A DNA stretch of 64,000 nucleotides, taken from the NCBI RefSeq assembly GCF_003732265.1, contig NZ_MOBK01000006.1:682001-746000 (forward strand), written 5' to 3'. Positions 17,137 to 27,134 of the stretch are shown piece by piece. Below the pieces are notes generated by a model. The model saw only the letters and a list, made by a program, of their open reading frames with translations, had not been told where the DNA came from and did not search any database. This DNA comes from Pseudomonas brassicacearum. Its GTDB lineage: Bacteria; Pseudomonadota; Gammaproteobacteria; Pseudomonadales; Pseudomonadaceae. The number at the start of each line of letters is the position of its first letter. Position 1 is the first letter of the stretch. The position numbers and the translations under genes were made by a program.

Positions 17137-18791
17137 TCCGGCGTCTGATGGCTCTATTGAGCATTGCGGCTTTTGCGCCGGGTGCGTGGGCGGCTGAAGC
17201 CCTGACGGGTGAAGTGCATAAACAACCGCTCAACGTTTCCGCGATCCTGATGTTCGTGGCGTTTGTCGGTTTGACCCTGTGCATCACTTACTGGGCTTCC
17301 AAGCGCAACAACTCCGCAGCCGACTACTACGCGGCGGGCGGCAAGATCACCGGTTTCCAGAACGGTCTGGCGATTGCCGGTGACTATATGTCCGCGGCGT
17401 CCTTCCTGGGTATTTCCGCCCTGGTGTTCACCTCCGGCTACGATGGGCTGATCTACTCGATCGGCTTCCTGGTGGGCTGGCCGATCATTCTGTTCCTGAT
17501 CGCCGAGCGCCTGCGTAACCTGGGCAAATACACTTTTGCCGACGTGGCGTCCTACCGCCTCGGGCAAACCCAGATCCGCACGCTGTCCGCGTGTGGTTCG
17601 CTGGTGGTGGTGGCGTTCTACCTGATCGCGCAAATGGTCGGCGCCGGTAAGCTGATCCAGCTGCTGTTCGGCCTCGACTACTACGTTGCGGTGATCCTGG
17701 TCGGTATCCTGATGTGCATGTACGTGTTGTTCGGCGGCATGCTGGCGACCACCTGGGTGCAGATCATCAAGGCTGTGCTGTTGCTGTCCGGTGCCTCGTT
17801 CATGGCGCTGATGGTGATGAAGCACGTCAACTTCGACTTCAACATGCTGTTCTCCGAGGCGATCAAGGTTCACCCTAAAGGTGAAGCGATCATGAGCCCC
17901 GGCGGCTTGGTGAAAGACCCGATCTCGGCGTTCTCCTTAGGGCTTGCGCTGATGTTCGGTACCGCTGGCCTGCCGCACATTCTGATGCGCTTCTTCACCG
18001 TGAGTGACGCAAAAGAAGCTCGCAAGAGCGTGCTGTACGCAACCGGCTTCATTGGTTACTTCTACATCCTGACCTTCATCATCGGCTTCGGCGCGATCCT
18101 GCTGGTCAGCACCAACCCGGCCTTCAAAGATGCGGCGGGCGCGCTGTTGGGCGGCAACAACATGGCGGCGGTGCACCTGGCCAACGCGGTGGGCGGCAGT
18201 ATTTTCCTGGGCTTCATCTCGGCGGTCGCGTTTGCAACCATCCTGGCGGTAGTGGCTGGCCTGACTCTGGCAGGTGCTACGGCGGTGTCTCACGACCTGT
18301 ACGCCAGCGTGATCAAGAAGGGCAAGGCGAACGACAAGGATGAAATCCGCGTCTCGAAGATCACCACCATCGCCCTGGGCGTGTTGGCGATTGGCCTGGG
18401 TATTCTGTTCGAAAGCCAGAACATCGCGTTCATGGTGGGCCTGGCGTTCTCCATCGCGGCGAGCTGTAACTTCCCGGTGCTGCTGCTTTCCATGTACTGG
18501 AAGAAGCTGACCACACGCGGTGCGATGATCGGCGGCTGGCTGGGTCTGGTGAGCGCTGTTGGCTTGATGGTGCTTGGGCCAACCATCTGGGTGCAGATCC
18601 TGCATCACGAGAAGGCGATCTTCCCGTATGAATATCCGGCGTTGTTCTCGATGGCGATTGCCTTTGTCGGTATCTGGTTCTTCTCGATCACTGACAAGTC
18701 GACCGCGGCTGATAACGAGCGCGCGCTGTTCTTCCCTCAGTTTGTGCGTTCGCAAACAGGGTTGGGGTCGAGTGGGGCGGTTTCGCACTAA
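17133..18791 (+). CDS. actP: Cation/acetate symporter
   Basis: A 552-residue sodium:solute symporter with a signal-like N-terminus and about 13 transmembrane helices. Family segments include [20 protein letters not shown] (about residues 63-82), [13 protein letters not shown] and the C-terminal [17 protein letters not shown] stretch. ActP takes up acetate and short monocarboxylates. It is coupled to yjcH, and a terminator follows. Confidence 0.95.
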   Translation: MIRRLMALLSIAAFAPGAWAAEALTGEVHKQPLNVSAILMFVAFVGLTLCITYWASKRNNSAADYYAAGGKITGFQNGLAIAGDYMSAASFLGISALVFTSGYDGLIYSIGFLVGWPIILFLIAERLRNLGKYTFADVASYRLGQTQIRTLSACGSLVVVAFYLIAQMVGAGKLIQLLFGLDYYVAVILVGILMCMYVLFGGMLATTWVQIIKAVLLLSGASFMALMVMKHVNFDFNMLFSEAIKVHPKGEAIMSPGGLVKDPISAFSLGLALMFGTAGLPHILMRFFTVSDAKEARKSVLYATGFIGYFYILTFIIGFGAILLVSTNPAFKDAAGALLGGNNMAAVHLANAVGGSIFLGFISAVAFATILAVVAGLTLAGATAVSHDLYASVIKKGKANDKDEIRVSKITTIALGVLAIGLGILFESQNIAFMVGLAFSIAASCNFPVLLLSMYWKKLTTRGAMIGGWLGLVSAVGLMVLGPTIWVQILHHEKAIFPYEYPALFSMAIAFVGIWFFSITDKSTAADNERALFFPQFVRSQTGLGSSGAVSH

Positions 18792-18827
18792 GGCTTCAGG
18801 TTTGGTTATGTAAGTTGCGTTAAACAG

Positions 18828-18859
18828 AAATGCCCCGGTCGAGAGATCGGGGCATTTTT
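18828..18859 (+). terminator. Intrinsic terminator after actP
   Basis: The stem AAATGCCCCG with its complement CGGGGCATTT around a GTCGAGAGAT loop, followed by a T run, 37 bases after the stop. Confidence 0.85.
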
Positions 18860-18898
18860 GTTTGAGTAGTGCTTTGGGGGTTGTGTTGGCCGGTCTGC

Positions 18899-18999
18899 CG
18901 CCTTCGCGAGCAAGCCCGCTCCCACAGTGGATTCATGGTGTTCACAATGGGTGTGTTCACTGGAGCTCAATGTGGGAGCGAGCCGGCTCGCGAAGGCGA
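18899..18999. repeat. REPIN, GGGAGCGAGCCGGCTCGCGA / CTTCGCGAGCAAGCCCGCTC pair
   Basis: Inverted pair between the actP and gltA terminators. The arms differ slightly (GGGCTTGC on one side, GAGCCGGC on the other), showing drift within the dominant class. Confidence 0.85.
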
Positions 19000-19049
19000 T
19001 AGTGCTGGCACCGCACTACTTGAAGAAGGCGGGAAGGGCGCCCAAACAA

Positions 19050-19079
19050 AAACGGCCTCTATATAAATAGAGGCCGTTT
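19050..19079 (-). terminator. Intrinsic terminator of gltA
   Basis: A 13-base perfect stem, AAACGGCCTCTAT with its complement around ATAA, with A/T runs on both sides, just after the gltA stop; it can act in either direction. Confidence 0.85.
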
Positions 19080-19114
19080 CCGGTGCAACTTAAGACGTTA
19101 TCGCAAGACAGGTC

Positions 19115-20404
19115 TTATTTGCGGTCTTCCAGCTTGGTGATGTCACGCGACTCGTAGCCGGTGTACAGCTGGCGCGGACGGCCAATCTTGTACGGGCTGG
19201 AGAGCATTTCTTTCCAGTGGGAGATCCAGCCCACGGTCCGCGCCAGGGCGAAGATCACGGTGAACATGCTGGTTGGAATGCCGATCGCCTTGAGGATGAT
19301 CCCCGAGTAGAAGTCGACGTTCGGGTACAGCGAGCGTTCGATGAAGTACGGGTCGGTCAGGGCGATCTCTTCCAGGCGCATGGCCAGTTCGAGTTGCTTG
19401 TCGTTCTTGATGCCCAGTTCCTTCAACACTTCGTCGCAGGTCTGCTTCATGACGGTAGCGCGTGGGTCGCGGTTTTTGTAAACCCGGTGACCGAAGCCCA
19501 TCAGTTTGAACGGATCGTTCTTGTCCTTGGCCTTGGCGATGTACTTGTCGATGTTCGAGACATCGCCAATTTCATCGAGCATGGTCAGAACGGCTTCGTT
19601 CGCACCGCCGTGGGCAGGGCCCCACAGTGCAGCGATGCCGGCGGCGATACAGGCGAACGGGTTGGCACCCGAGGAGCCGGCCAGACGAACGGTAGAGGTC
19701 GATGCGTTTTGCTCGTGGTCGGCATGGAGGATGAAGATCCGGTCCATGGCCTTGGCGAGCACCGGGCTGATCGGTTTGATCTCGCACGGGGTGTTGAACA
19801 TCATGTGCAGGAAGTTTTCCGCGTACGTCAGGTCGTTGCGCGGGTACATCATGGGTTGGCCCATGGAGTACTTGTAAACCATCGCTGCCAAGGTCGGCAT
19901 CTTGGCAACCAGGCGGATCGCGGAGATTTCGCGATGCTGCGGGTTATTGATGTCGAGGGAGTCGTGGTAGAAGGCCGAGAGGGCGCCGACTACACCGCAC
20001 ATGACGGCCATCGGGTGGGCGTCGCGACGGAAGCCGTTGAAGAAGGTCTTCAGCTGCTCGTGAACCATGGTGTGGTTCTTCACGGTGCTGACGAACTGGG
20101 CCTTCTGTTCTGCGGTCGGCAATTCGCCGTTGAGCAGCAGGTAGCAGGTTTCCAGGTAGTCCGACTTTTCAGCCAGCTGTTCGATCGGGTAGCCGCGGTG
20201 CAACAGAATGCCGTTGTCACCGTCGATATAGGTGATCTTCGACTCGCAGGAAGCTGTCGACATGAAACCAGGGTCAAAGGTGAAACGGCCCGTGGCCGTC
20301 AGGCCCCGAACATCGATAACATCGGGACCAACGGTGCCGGTTAAAATGGGCAGCTCGACGGGGGCTGCGCCCTCGATGATCAACTGCGCTTTTTTGTCAG
20401 CCAT
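19115..20404 (-). CDS. gltA: Citrate synthase (type II)
   Basis: Condenses acetyl-CoA and oxaloacetate to citrate. The 429-residue protein has the Gram-negative hexameric type II layout: an N-terminal domain with [27 protein letters not shown] sequence, then catalytic [10 protein letters not shown] and [15 protein letters not shown]. It is monocistronic and divergent from the sdh operon, as in other pseudomonads. AGGAGG lies directly upstream of the ATG, and a strong promoter was found 59-86 bases before the start. Confidence 0.98.
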   Translation of the reverse strand: MADKKAQLIIEGAAPVELPILTGTVGPDVIDVRGLTATGRFTFDPGFMSTASCESKITYIDGDNGILLHRGYPIEQLAEKSDYLETCYLLLNGELPTAEQKAQFVSTVKNHTMVHEQLKTFFNGFRRDAHPMAVMCGVVGALSAFYHDSLDINNPQHREISAIRLVAKMPTLAAMVYKYSMGQPMMYPRNDLTYAENFLHMMFNTPCEIKPISPVLAKAMDRIFILHADHEQNASTSTVRLAGSSGANPFACIAAGIAALWGPAHGGANEAVLTMLDEIGDVSNIDKYIAKAKDKNDPFKLMGFGHRVYKNRDPRATVMKQTCDEVLKELGIKNDKQLELAMRLEEIALTDPYFIERSLYPNVDFYSGIILKAIGIPTSMFTVIFALARTVGWISHWKEMLSSPYKIGRPRQLYTGYESRDITKLEDRK

Positions 20405-20462
20405 GTGGCCTCCTATTTATGCTTGAAATCATCAGACAGACCCCCCACGCAGGGCCCGCACC

Positions 20463-20490
20463 ACTATAGTGAGATAAATTCGAATGTCAA
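20463..20490 (-). promoter_or_regulatory. gltA promoter
   Basis: Read leftward: -35 TTGACA (20490-20485), a 16-base spacer, and -10 TATAGT (20468-20463). A perfect -35 and a 5/6 -10 predict a start near 20456, about 50 bases before the gltA ATG. Confidence 0.75.
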
Positions 20491-20604
20491 TTTGCCTAAA
20501 GTCTTGCTCCAGAAGGCTTTAACCGGACTTTTTCCTCGAAATTGACTGCCATTTACGCCTTTTATCCAACTTGTGCAATCAGCTATTAGGGGAAGGTGAA
20601 CGCG

Positions 20605-20633
20605 TTGTCATTAGTAGCCTAACTGTCTATACT
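20605..20633 (+). promoter_or_regulatory. sdhC operon promoter
   Basis: -35 TTGTCA (20605-20610), a 17-base spacer, -10 TATACT (20628-20633), each one mismatch from consensus. Transcription from about 20640 would give a leader of roughly 115-130 bases. This contains a hairpin (CCCCAACAA with TTGTTAGGGG, about 20716-20745) that runs into the apparent ribosome site. Confidence 0.7.
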
Positions 20634-20767
20634 CGGCCTCCGACCGCCAGGGGCTTTTGGGCCTGCTTTATTGGGGGTCGCACTCCCTGGGTGGTGGGTA
20701 CCTGACCAGTGCACTCCCCAACAACTTTGCCCTGATTGTTAGGGGCTCTTCAGTGTGAAAAAAAGCC

Positions 20768-21142
20768 GTGAATAGCCAACGACCTGTAAACCTAGACCTA
20801 AGGACCATCAAACTCCCAGTCACTGCTTACACGTCCATTCTTCACCGAATCTCCGGTGTCATCCTCTTTGTCAGCCTGGCCATCATGCTTTATGCATTGG
20901 ACAAGTCGCTGAGCTCCGAGGAAGGCTTCGGTCAGGTGAAAGCGTGTCTGACCAGTCCGCTAGCCAAGCTAGTGATTTGGGGAATCCTGTCCGCCTTGCT
21001 GTATCACCTGGTAGCCGGTGTGCGCCATTTGATCATGGACATGGGCATCGGCGAGTCGCTTGAAGGCGGCAAACTGGGCTCGAAAATCGTTATCGCCGTT
21101 TCCGTGGTGGTAATCGTTCTGGCAGGAGTTTGGATATGGTAA
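20768..21142 (+). CDS. sdhC: Succinate dehydrogenase cytochrome b556 subunit
   Basis: Membrane anchor subunit binding haem and ubiquinone. The 124-residue protein has three transmembrane helices and the signatures ITAYTSILHRISG-like (SILHRISGV, about residues 25-33) and HLVAGVRHLIMDMG (about 80-93). The start is uncertain. The GTG at 20768 is the first in-frame start, but the ribosome site AGGGGC (20741-20746) is well spaced for a GTG at 20755. That GTG is out of frame because of a run of seven A residues. First gene of the sdh-suc operon; it overlaps sdhD by 7 bases. Confidence 0.9.
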   Translation: MNSQRPVNLDLRTIKLPVTAYTSILHRISGVILFVSLAIMLYALDKSLSSEEGFGQVKACLTSPLAKLVIWGILSALLYHLVAGVRHLIMDMGIGESLEGGKLGSKIVIAVSVVVIVLAGVWIW

Positions 21143-21504
21143 CTAACGTCACGAACCTGTCGCGTTCGGGCCTCTATGACTGGATGGCACAACGCGTGTC
21201 TGCGGTCGTTCTCGCGGCTTACTTCATTTTCCTGATCGGATACGTCGTTGCCCATCCTGGCATCGGCTACGCCCAATGGCATGAACTGTTCGCAAGCAAC
21301 TGGATGCGTATTTTCAGTCTCCTGGCTCTCGTTGCCCTCGGCGCTCACGCCTGGGTCGGCATGTGGACCATCGCGACCGACTACCTGACGCCAATGGCGT
21401 TCGGCAAGTCTGCGACTGCAATACGTTTCCTCTTCCAGGCAGTATGCGGCGTCGCGATGTTCGCCTACTTCGTCTGGGGTGTGCAGATTCTTTGGGGTAT
21501 CTGA
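21136..21504 (+). CDS. sdhD: Succinate dehydrogenase membrane anchor subunit
   Basis: The second hydrophobic anchor, 122 residues with three helices and the conserved LYDWMAQRVSAVVLAAY start and HAWVGMWTIATDYL segment (the haem histidine region). The ATG at 21136 is preceded by CAGGAG and overlaps the sdhC stop; the ATG six bases earlier is less well spaced. Confidence 0.95.
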   Translation: MVTNVTNLSRSGLYDWMAQRVSAVVLAAYFIFLIGYVVAHPGIGYAQWHELFASNWMRIFSLLALVALGAHAWVGMWTIATDYLTPMAFGKSATAIRFLFQAVCGVAMFAYFVWGVQILWGI

Positions 21505-21507
21505 TTC

Positions 21508-23283
21508 ATGTCTACTACAGTTAATACGCTTTCGTTCGACGCCATCATCATTGGCGGCGGCGGTGCTGGCATGCGCGCTGCGCTGCAGCTGGCACAAGGT
21601 GGTCACAAGACCGCCGTAGTTACCAAGGTTTTCCCGACTCGTTCGCACACTGTATCCGCCCAGGGTGGCATCACCTGCGCCATCGCTTCGGCAGATCCGA
21701 ACGATGACTGGCGCTGGCACATGTACGATACCGTCAAGGGTTCCGACTACATCGGTGACCAGGACGCTATCGAATACATGTGTTCCGTAGGCCCGGAAGC
21801 GGTTTTCGAGCTCGAGCACATGGGCTTGCCGTTCTCCCGTACCGAACAGGGTCGCATCTACCAGCGTCCGTTCGGCGGTCAGTCGAAAGACTTCGGTAAA
21901 GGTGGCCAGGCTGCCCGTACGTGCGCCGCTGCCGACCGTACCGGTCACGCGCTGCTGCACACCCTGTACCAGGCCAACCTGAAGGCCGGCACCGTATTCC
22001 TCAACGAATACTACGGCGTCGACCTGGTGAAGAACGAAGACGGCGCCTTTGTCGGCATGATCGTCATCTGCATCGAAACCGGCGAAACCTCCTACGTCCG
22101 CGCTAACGCCACCGTTCTGGCGACTGGCGGTGCAGGCCGTATCTACTCGTCCACCACCAATGCCCTGATCAACACCGGTGACGGCGTCGGCATGGCTCTG
22201 CGTGCTGGCGTACCGGTACAAGACATCGAAATGTGGCAGTTCCACCCGACCGGCATCGCCGGCGCCGGTGTACTGGTTACTGAAGGCTGCCGCGGTGAAG
22301 GCGGTTACCTGATCAACAAGCACGGCGAGCGTTTCATGGAACGTTATGCTCCGAACGCGAAAGACCTTGCTGGTCGTGACGTAGTTGCCCGTTCGATGGT
22401 TAAAGAAATCATCGCCGGCAACGGTTGCGGTCCGGATGGCGACCACGTAATGCTGAAACTCGATCACCTCGGTGAAGAAGTTCTGCACAGCCGTCTGCCA
22501 GGCATCATGGAACTGTCCAAGACCTTCGCCCACGTCGATCCAGCCGTGGCGCCGATCCCGGTCGTTCCAACCTGCCACTATATGATGGGCGGCGTTGCCA
22601 CCAACATTCATGGCCAGGCAATCACCCAAGACGCTGACGGCAAGGACCAGATCATTCCTGGCCTGTTCGCTGTAGGCGAAGTGGCGTGCGTATCGGTTCA
22701 CGGTGCCAACCGTCTGGGCGGCAACTCGCTGCTCGACCTGGTGGTATTCGGCCGTGCCGCCGGCCTGTTCCTGGAACAGACCCTGAAAGAAGGCGTCGAC
22801 TACGCTCGCCCTCGCCAGTCCGACATCGACGCAGCCCTGGCTCGTCTCGATGGCCTGAACTCGCGTACCGAAGGTGAAGACGTCGCTACCCTGCGTAAAG
22901 AGCTGCAAAGCTGCATGCAGAACTACTTCGGTGTGTTCCGTACCGGCGAATACATGCAGAAGGGTATCGCCCAGCTCGCTGACCTGCGTGGCCGTATCGC
23001 CAACGTCAAGATCAACGACAAGAGCCAGGCGTTCAACACCGCTCGTATCGAAGCGCTGGAACTGCAGAACCTGCTGGAAGTGGCCGAAGCCACTGCCATC
23101 GCTGCAGAGATCCGCAAAGAGTCCCGCGGCGCTCACGCCCGTGAAGACTACGAAGACCGCGACGACGAAAACTGGCTGTGCCACACCCTGTACTTCCCGG
23201 GTGACAAGCGCGTAACCAAGCGTGCTGTGAACTTCTCGCCGAAGACTGTTCCGACTTTTGAACCTAAGATTCGGACTTATTAA
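21508..23283 (+). CDS. sdhA: Succinate dehydrogenase flavoprotein subunit
   Basis: Catalytic subunit oxidising succinate to fumarate. The 591-residue protein has the FAD-binding motif [14 protein letters not shown] (residues 13-26), the covalent FAD histidine H47 in [11 protein letters not shown], the active-site [20 protein letters not shown] region and the C-terminal YPGDKRV-like tail. It starts three bases after the sdhD stop. Confidence 0.98.
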   Translation: MSTTVNTLSFDAIIIGGGGAGMRAALQLAQGGHKTAVVTKVFPTRSHTVSAQGGITCAIASADPNDDWRWHMYDTVKGSDYIGDQDAIEYMCSVGPEAVFELEHMGLPFSRTEQGRIYQRPFGGQSKDFGKGGQAARTCAAADRTGHALLHTLYQANLKAGTVFLNEYYGVDLVKNEDGAFVGMIVICIETGETSYVRANATVLATGGAGRIYSSTTNALINTGDGVGMALRAGVPVQDIEMWQFHPTGIAGAGVLVTEGCRGEGGYLINKHGERFMERYAPNAKDLAGRDVVARSMVKEIIAGNGCGPDGDHVMLKLDHLGEEVLHSRLPGIMELSKTFAHVDPAVAPIPVVPTCHYMMGGVATNIHGQAITQDADGKDQIIPGLFAVGEVACVSVHGANRLGGNSLLDLVVFGRAAGLFLEQTLKEGVDYARPRQSDIDAALARLDGLNSRTEGEDVATLRKELQSCMQNYFGVFRTGEYMQKGIAQLADLRGRIANVKINDKSQAFNTARIEALELQNLLEVAEATAIAAEIRKESRGAHAREDYEDRDDENWLCHTLYFPGDKRVTKRAVNFSPKTVPTFEPKIRTY

Positions 23284-23294
23284 GGGTGGCCGCC

Positions 23295-23999
23295 ATGTTG
23301 CAAGTCAGTGTTTATCGCTACAACCCTGATCAGGACGCCGCGCCGTTCATGCAGGAATTCCAGGTCGATACCGGTGGTAAAGACCTGATGGTGCTGGACG
23401 TGCTGGCCCTGATCAAAGAGCAGGACGAAGGTTTCTCCTATCGTCGCTCTTGCCGTGAAGGTGTTTGCGGTTCCGACGGCATGAACATCAACGGCAAAAA
23501 CGGTCTGGCCTGCGTCACGCCGCTGTCTTCTGTCGTAAAAGGTAACAAGCTGATCGTTCGTCCGCTGCCAGGTTTGCCGGTTATCCGTGACCTGGTCGTC
23601 GATATGAGCATCTTCTACAAGCAATACGAGAAGGTTAAGCCATACCTGCAGAACGACACGCCGGCTCCGGCCATCGAACGTCTGCAGACCCCTGAAGAGC
23701 GTGAAAAGCTTGACGGTCTGTACGAGTGCATCCTGTGCGCTTGCTGCTCGACTTCTTGCCCGTCCTTCTGGTGGAACCCGGACAAGTTCCTGGGTCCAGC
23801 TGCTCTGCTGCAAGCGTATCGCTTCCTGGCAGACAGCCGCGACACCAAGACTGCCGAGCGTCTGGCTTCGCTGGATGACCCGTTCAGCGTATTCCGCTGC
23901 CGCGGGATCATGAACTGCGTCAACGTCTGTCCGAAAGGCCTGAACCCGACTAAGGCCATCGGTCACGTACGTAACATGCTGCTGCAAAGCGGCGTGTGA
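23295..23999 (+). CDS. sdhB: Succinate dehydrogenase iron-sulfur subunit
   Basis: A 234-residue electron-transfer subunit. [2Fe-2S] cysteines are in SCREGVCGSDGMN and GLAC (about residues 55-77); the 4Fe-4S and 3Fe-4S clusters use CILCACCSTSCP and CRGIMNCVNVCPKGLNP. The ATG at 23295 is favoured over the GTG at 23286, which would consume the AGGGTGG ribosome site. It follows sdhA by 11 bases. Confidence 0.97.
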   Translation: MLQVSVYRYNPDQDAAPFMQEFQVDTGGKDLMVLDVLALIKEQDEGFSYRRSCREGVCGSDGMNINGKNGLACVTPLSSVVKGNKLIVRPLPGLPVIRDLVVDMSIFYKQYEKVKPYLQNDTPAPAIERLQTPEEREKLDGLYECILCACCSTSCPSFWWNPDKFLGPAALLQAYRFLADSRDTKTAERLASLDDPFSVFRCRGIMNCVNVCPKGLNPTKAIGHVRNMLLQSGV

Positions 24000-24038
24000 T
24001 TCAGCTGCTGTAACTGCAAGACCGTTGTACCGAAGATG

Positions 24039-24111
24039 CTACGGCGCAGGCTTCAACCGGCGCCGTAGTCTTAACCTGAGCAGCAGCCCATAAAGCTGCG
24101 GCTCTTATTTT
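24039..24111 (+). promoter_or_regulatory. Two-hairpin attenuator-like element between sdhB and sucA
   Basis: The first stem is CTACGGCGC with its complement (24039-24068). The second is GAGCaGCAGC with GCTGCgGCTC around CCATAAA (24078-24104), followed by TTATTTT, which looks like an intrinsic terminator. The operon continues into sucA, so it may act as a partial terminator that lowers suc expression relative to sdh. A described pseudomonad sucA-leader motif exists, but I could not test a match. Confidence 0.55.
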
Positions 24112-24260
24112 GAAGAAATGAGACAAGCAGGGGCATCCGGGCTGGTACCCGGACTATCAGCGTGATCCTAAGTGGCTTGTTTTGGTCGCTGCATTCGGAC
24201 TTCTGCAAGTTTGCTCGGTGTCGACGCCGGTGGTGTTCCCCTAACCGAGGGTGACCAAGC

Positions 24261-27092
24261 ATGCAAGAAAGCGTGATGCAGCGCATGTGGAACAGCGCCT
24301 ACCTATCCGGTAGTAACGCTGCCTATGTGGAAGAGCTCTACGAGCTCTACCTGCACGACCCTAACGCTGTGCCAGAAGAGTGGCGCACCTACTTCCAGAA
24401 GTTGCCGGCTGACGGCAACACTGCCACCGATGTTTCGCACTCCACAATTCGCGATCATTTCGTCTTGCTGGCAAAGAACCAGCGCCGCGCACAACCGGTT
24501 TCCGCCGGCAGCGTGAGCAGTGAGCACGAGAAGAAGCAAGTTGAAGTGCTGCGATTGATCCAGGCCTACCGTATGCGTGGCCACCAGGCAGCCCAGCTTG
24601 ATCCGCTGGGGCTGTGGCAGCGTCCTGCACCTGCAGACCTGTCAATCAATCATTACGGCTTGACCAATGCCGATCTTGATACGACCTACCGTGCCGGCGA
24701 CCTGTTCATCGGCAAAGAGGAGGCGAGCCTACGCGAAATTCACGAAGCGTTGCAGCAGACATATTGCCGCACCATCGGCGCTGAATTTACGCATATCACC
24801 GATTCCGAGCAGCGCCAGTGGTTCCAGCAGCGTCTGGAAAGCGTACGCGGCCGTCCGACTTACTCCGCCGACATCAAGAGCCACCTGCTCGAGCGCGTCA
24901 CCGCCGGCGAAGGTCTGGAAAAATACCTGGGCACCAAATACCCGGGTACCAAGCGTTTCGGTCTGGAAGGCGGCGAGAGCCTGATTCCGATGCTCGACGA
25001 ACTGATCCAGCGTTCCGGTTCCTACGGCACCAAGGAAATCGTCATCGGCATGGCCCACCGCGGTCGTCTGAACGTATTGGTCAACACCTTCGGCAAGAAC
25101 CCGCGCGAGCTGTTCGACGAGTTTGAAGGCAAGAAGAAGGTCGAGCTGGGTTCCGGTGACGTTAAATACCACCAGGGCTTCTCGTCCAACGTGATGACCA
25201 CCGGCGGTGAAGTTCACCTGGCCATGGCGTTCAACCCGTCCCACCTGGAAATCGTTTCCCCGGTGGTCGAAGGTTCGGTTCGCGCCCGTCAGGATCGTCG
25301 TAACGACCCTACCGGTGAGAAGGTTCTGCCGATCTCCATCCACGGTGACGCGGCATTCGCAGGTCAAGGCGTGGTCATGGAAACCTTCCAGATGTCGCAG
25401 ACCCGCGGTTTCAAGACCGGCGGTACTGTTCACATCGTGATCAACAACCAGGTCGGTTTCACCATCAGCAACCCGCTGGACTCGCGCTCCACCGAGTACG
25501 CGACCGACGTTGCGAAAATGATCCAGGCGCCGATCCTCCATGTGAATGGTGATGATCCGGAAGCCGTGTTGTTCGTGACCCAGCTGGCCATCGACTACCG
25601 CATGCAGTTCAAGCGTGACGTGGTGATCGACCTGGTCTGCTACCGTCGTCGTGGCCACAACGAGGCCGACGAGCCAAGCGGCACCCAGCCGATCATGTAT
25701 CAGCAGATCACCAAACAGCGCACCACCCGTGAGCTGTATGCCGATCGTCTGACTCAGGGCGGCGTGCTGGACGCAGAGCGTGTTCAGGCGAAAGTCGACG
25801 AATACCGCAATGCGCTGGACAACGGTCTGCATGTTGTAAAAAGCCTGGTCAAAGAGCCGAACAAAGAGTTGTTCGTGGACTGGCGTCCGTATCTGGGCCA
25901 CGCCTGGACCGCACGTCACGACACTCGCTTCGATCTGAAGACCTTGCAGGAACTGTCCGCCAAGCTGCTGGAAATTCCGGAAGGCTTCGTGGTTCAGCGC
26001 CAGGTCGCGAAAATCTACGAAGACCGTCAGAAAATGCAAGCCGGCGGCCTGCCGATCAACTGGGGTTACGCCGAAACCATGGCGTACGCGACCCTGGCGT
26101 TCGAAGGTCACCCGATTCGCATGACGGGTCAGGACATCGGTCGCGGTACGTTCTCGCACCGTCACGCTGTCTTGCACAACCAGAAAGACGCGGGCACCTA
26201 CGTCCCGCTGCAAAACCTGTACAAGGGCCAGCCACGTTTCGACCTGTACGATTCGTTCCTGTCCGAAGAAGCCGTGCTGGCGTTCGAATACGGTTACTCG
26301 ACCACCACGCCTGAGGCGCTGGTGATCTGGGAAGCCCAGTTCGGCGACTTCGCCAACGGTGCCCAGGTGGTTATCGACCAGTTCATCACCAGTGGCGAGC
26401 ACAAGTGGGGCCGTCTCTGCGGTCTGACCATGCTGCTGCCGCACGGTTATGAAGGTCAGGGTCCGGAGCACTCGTCGGCTCGTCTGGAGCGTTACCTGCA
26501 ACTGTGCGCCGAGCACAACATTCAGGTAGCCGTACCGACCACGCCGGCTCAGATCTACCACTTGCTGCGCCGTCAGGTGATTCGCCCGCTGCGCAAGCCA
26601 TTGATCGTTCTGACTCCGAAGTCGCTGCTGCGTCACAAACTGGCTATTTCGACCCTGGAAGATCTGGCCGAAGGTTCGTTCCAGACCGTGATCCCGGAAA
26701 TCGATGCCCAAGACCCGACCAAGGTCGAGCGCATTGTTCTGTGTAGCGGCAAGGTCTACTACGACCTGCTGGAAAAACGCCGTGCCGAAGGTCGTGACGA
26801 CATCGCCGTCGTGCGTATCGAGCAGCTGTACCCATTCCCTGAGGACGACTTGAAAGAAGTCCTGGCTCCTTACACCAACGCCAAACATGCCGTCTGGTGT
26901 CAGGAAGAGCCGATGAACCAGGGTGCCTGGTACTGCAGCCAACACCACTTGCGTCGTAGCATCAGCAATCTCAACAAGTCTCTCGTACTCGAGTACGCGG
27001 GCCGTGAGGCTTCTGCTGCACCTGCTTGTGGTTATGCATCGATGCACGCTGAGCAGCAGGAAAAACTGCTGCAAGACGCCTTTACTGTTTAA
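24261..27092 (+). CDS. sucA: 2-oxoglutarate dehydrogenase E1 component
   Basis: ThDP-dependent decarboxylase of the 2-oxoglutarate dehydrogenase complex, 943 residues, normal length. The N-terminus (MWNSAYLSGSNAAYVEELY) fits the E2-interacting extension. ThDP and active-site regions include GMAHRGRLNVLVN, HGDAAFAGQGVV, a YRRRGHNEADEPSGTQP stretch and the C-terminal HGYEGQGPEHSSARLERY. A GAGGG ribosome site lies in a small CCC/GGG stem just before the ATG. Confidence 0.98.
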   Translation: MQESVMQRMWNSAYLSGSNAAYVEELYELYLHDPNAVPEEWRTYFQKLPADGNTATDVSHSTIRDHFVLLAKNQRRAQPVSAGSVSSEHEKKQVEVLRLIQAYRMRGHQAAQLDPLGLWQRPAPADLSINHYGLTNADLDTTYRAGDLFIGKEEASLREIHEALQQTYCRTIGAEFTHITDSEQRQWFQQRLESVRGRPTYSADIKSHLLERVTAGEGLEKYLGTKYPGTKRFGLEGGESLIPMLDELIQRSGSYGTKEIVIGMAHRGRLNVLVNTFGKNPRELFDEFEGKKKVELGSGDVKYHQGFSSNVMTTGGEVHLAMAFNPSHLEIVSPVVEGSVRARQDRRNDPTGEKVLPISIHGDAAFAGQGVVMETFQMSQTRGFKTGGTVHIVINNQVGFTISNPLDSRSTEYATDVAKMIQAPILHVNGDDPEAVLFVTQLAIDYRMQFKRDVVIDLVCYRRRGHNEADEPSGTQPIMYQQITKQRTTRELYADRLTQGGVLDAERVQAKVDEYRNALDNGLHVVKSLVKEPNKELFVDWRPYLGHAWTARHDTRFDLKTLQELSAKLLEIPEGFVVQRQVAKIYEDRQKMQAGGLPINWGYAETMAYATLAFEGHPIRMTGQDIGRGTFSHRHAVLHNQKDAGTYVPLQNLYKGQPRFDLYDSFLSEEAVLAFEYGYSTTTPEALVIWEAQFGDFANGAQVVIDQFITSGEHKWGRLCGLTMLLPHGYEGQGPEHSSARLERYLQLCAEHNIQVAVPTTPAQIYHLLRRQVIRPLRKPLIVLTPKSLLRHKLAISTLEDLAEGSFQTVIPEIDAQDPTKVERIVLCSGKVYYDLLEKRRAEGRDDIAVVRIEQLYPFPEDDLKEVLAPYTNAKHAVWCQEEPMNQGAWYCSQHHLRRSISNLNKSLVLEYAGREASAAPACGYASMHAEQQEKLLQDAFTV

Positions 27093-27134
27093 CGCCTTCG
27101 CGCACCTGAAACCGAATTTAAGGACCCACAGATA

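Noticed and set aside
21004..23184. A 726-codon open frame antisense to sdhC, sdhD and sdhA
   Set aside because: Shadow of the sdh genes; no conserved motif and no separate promoter or ribosome site.
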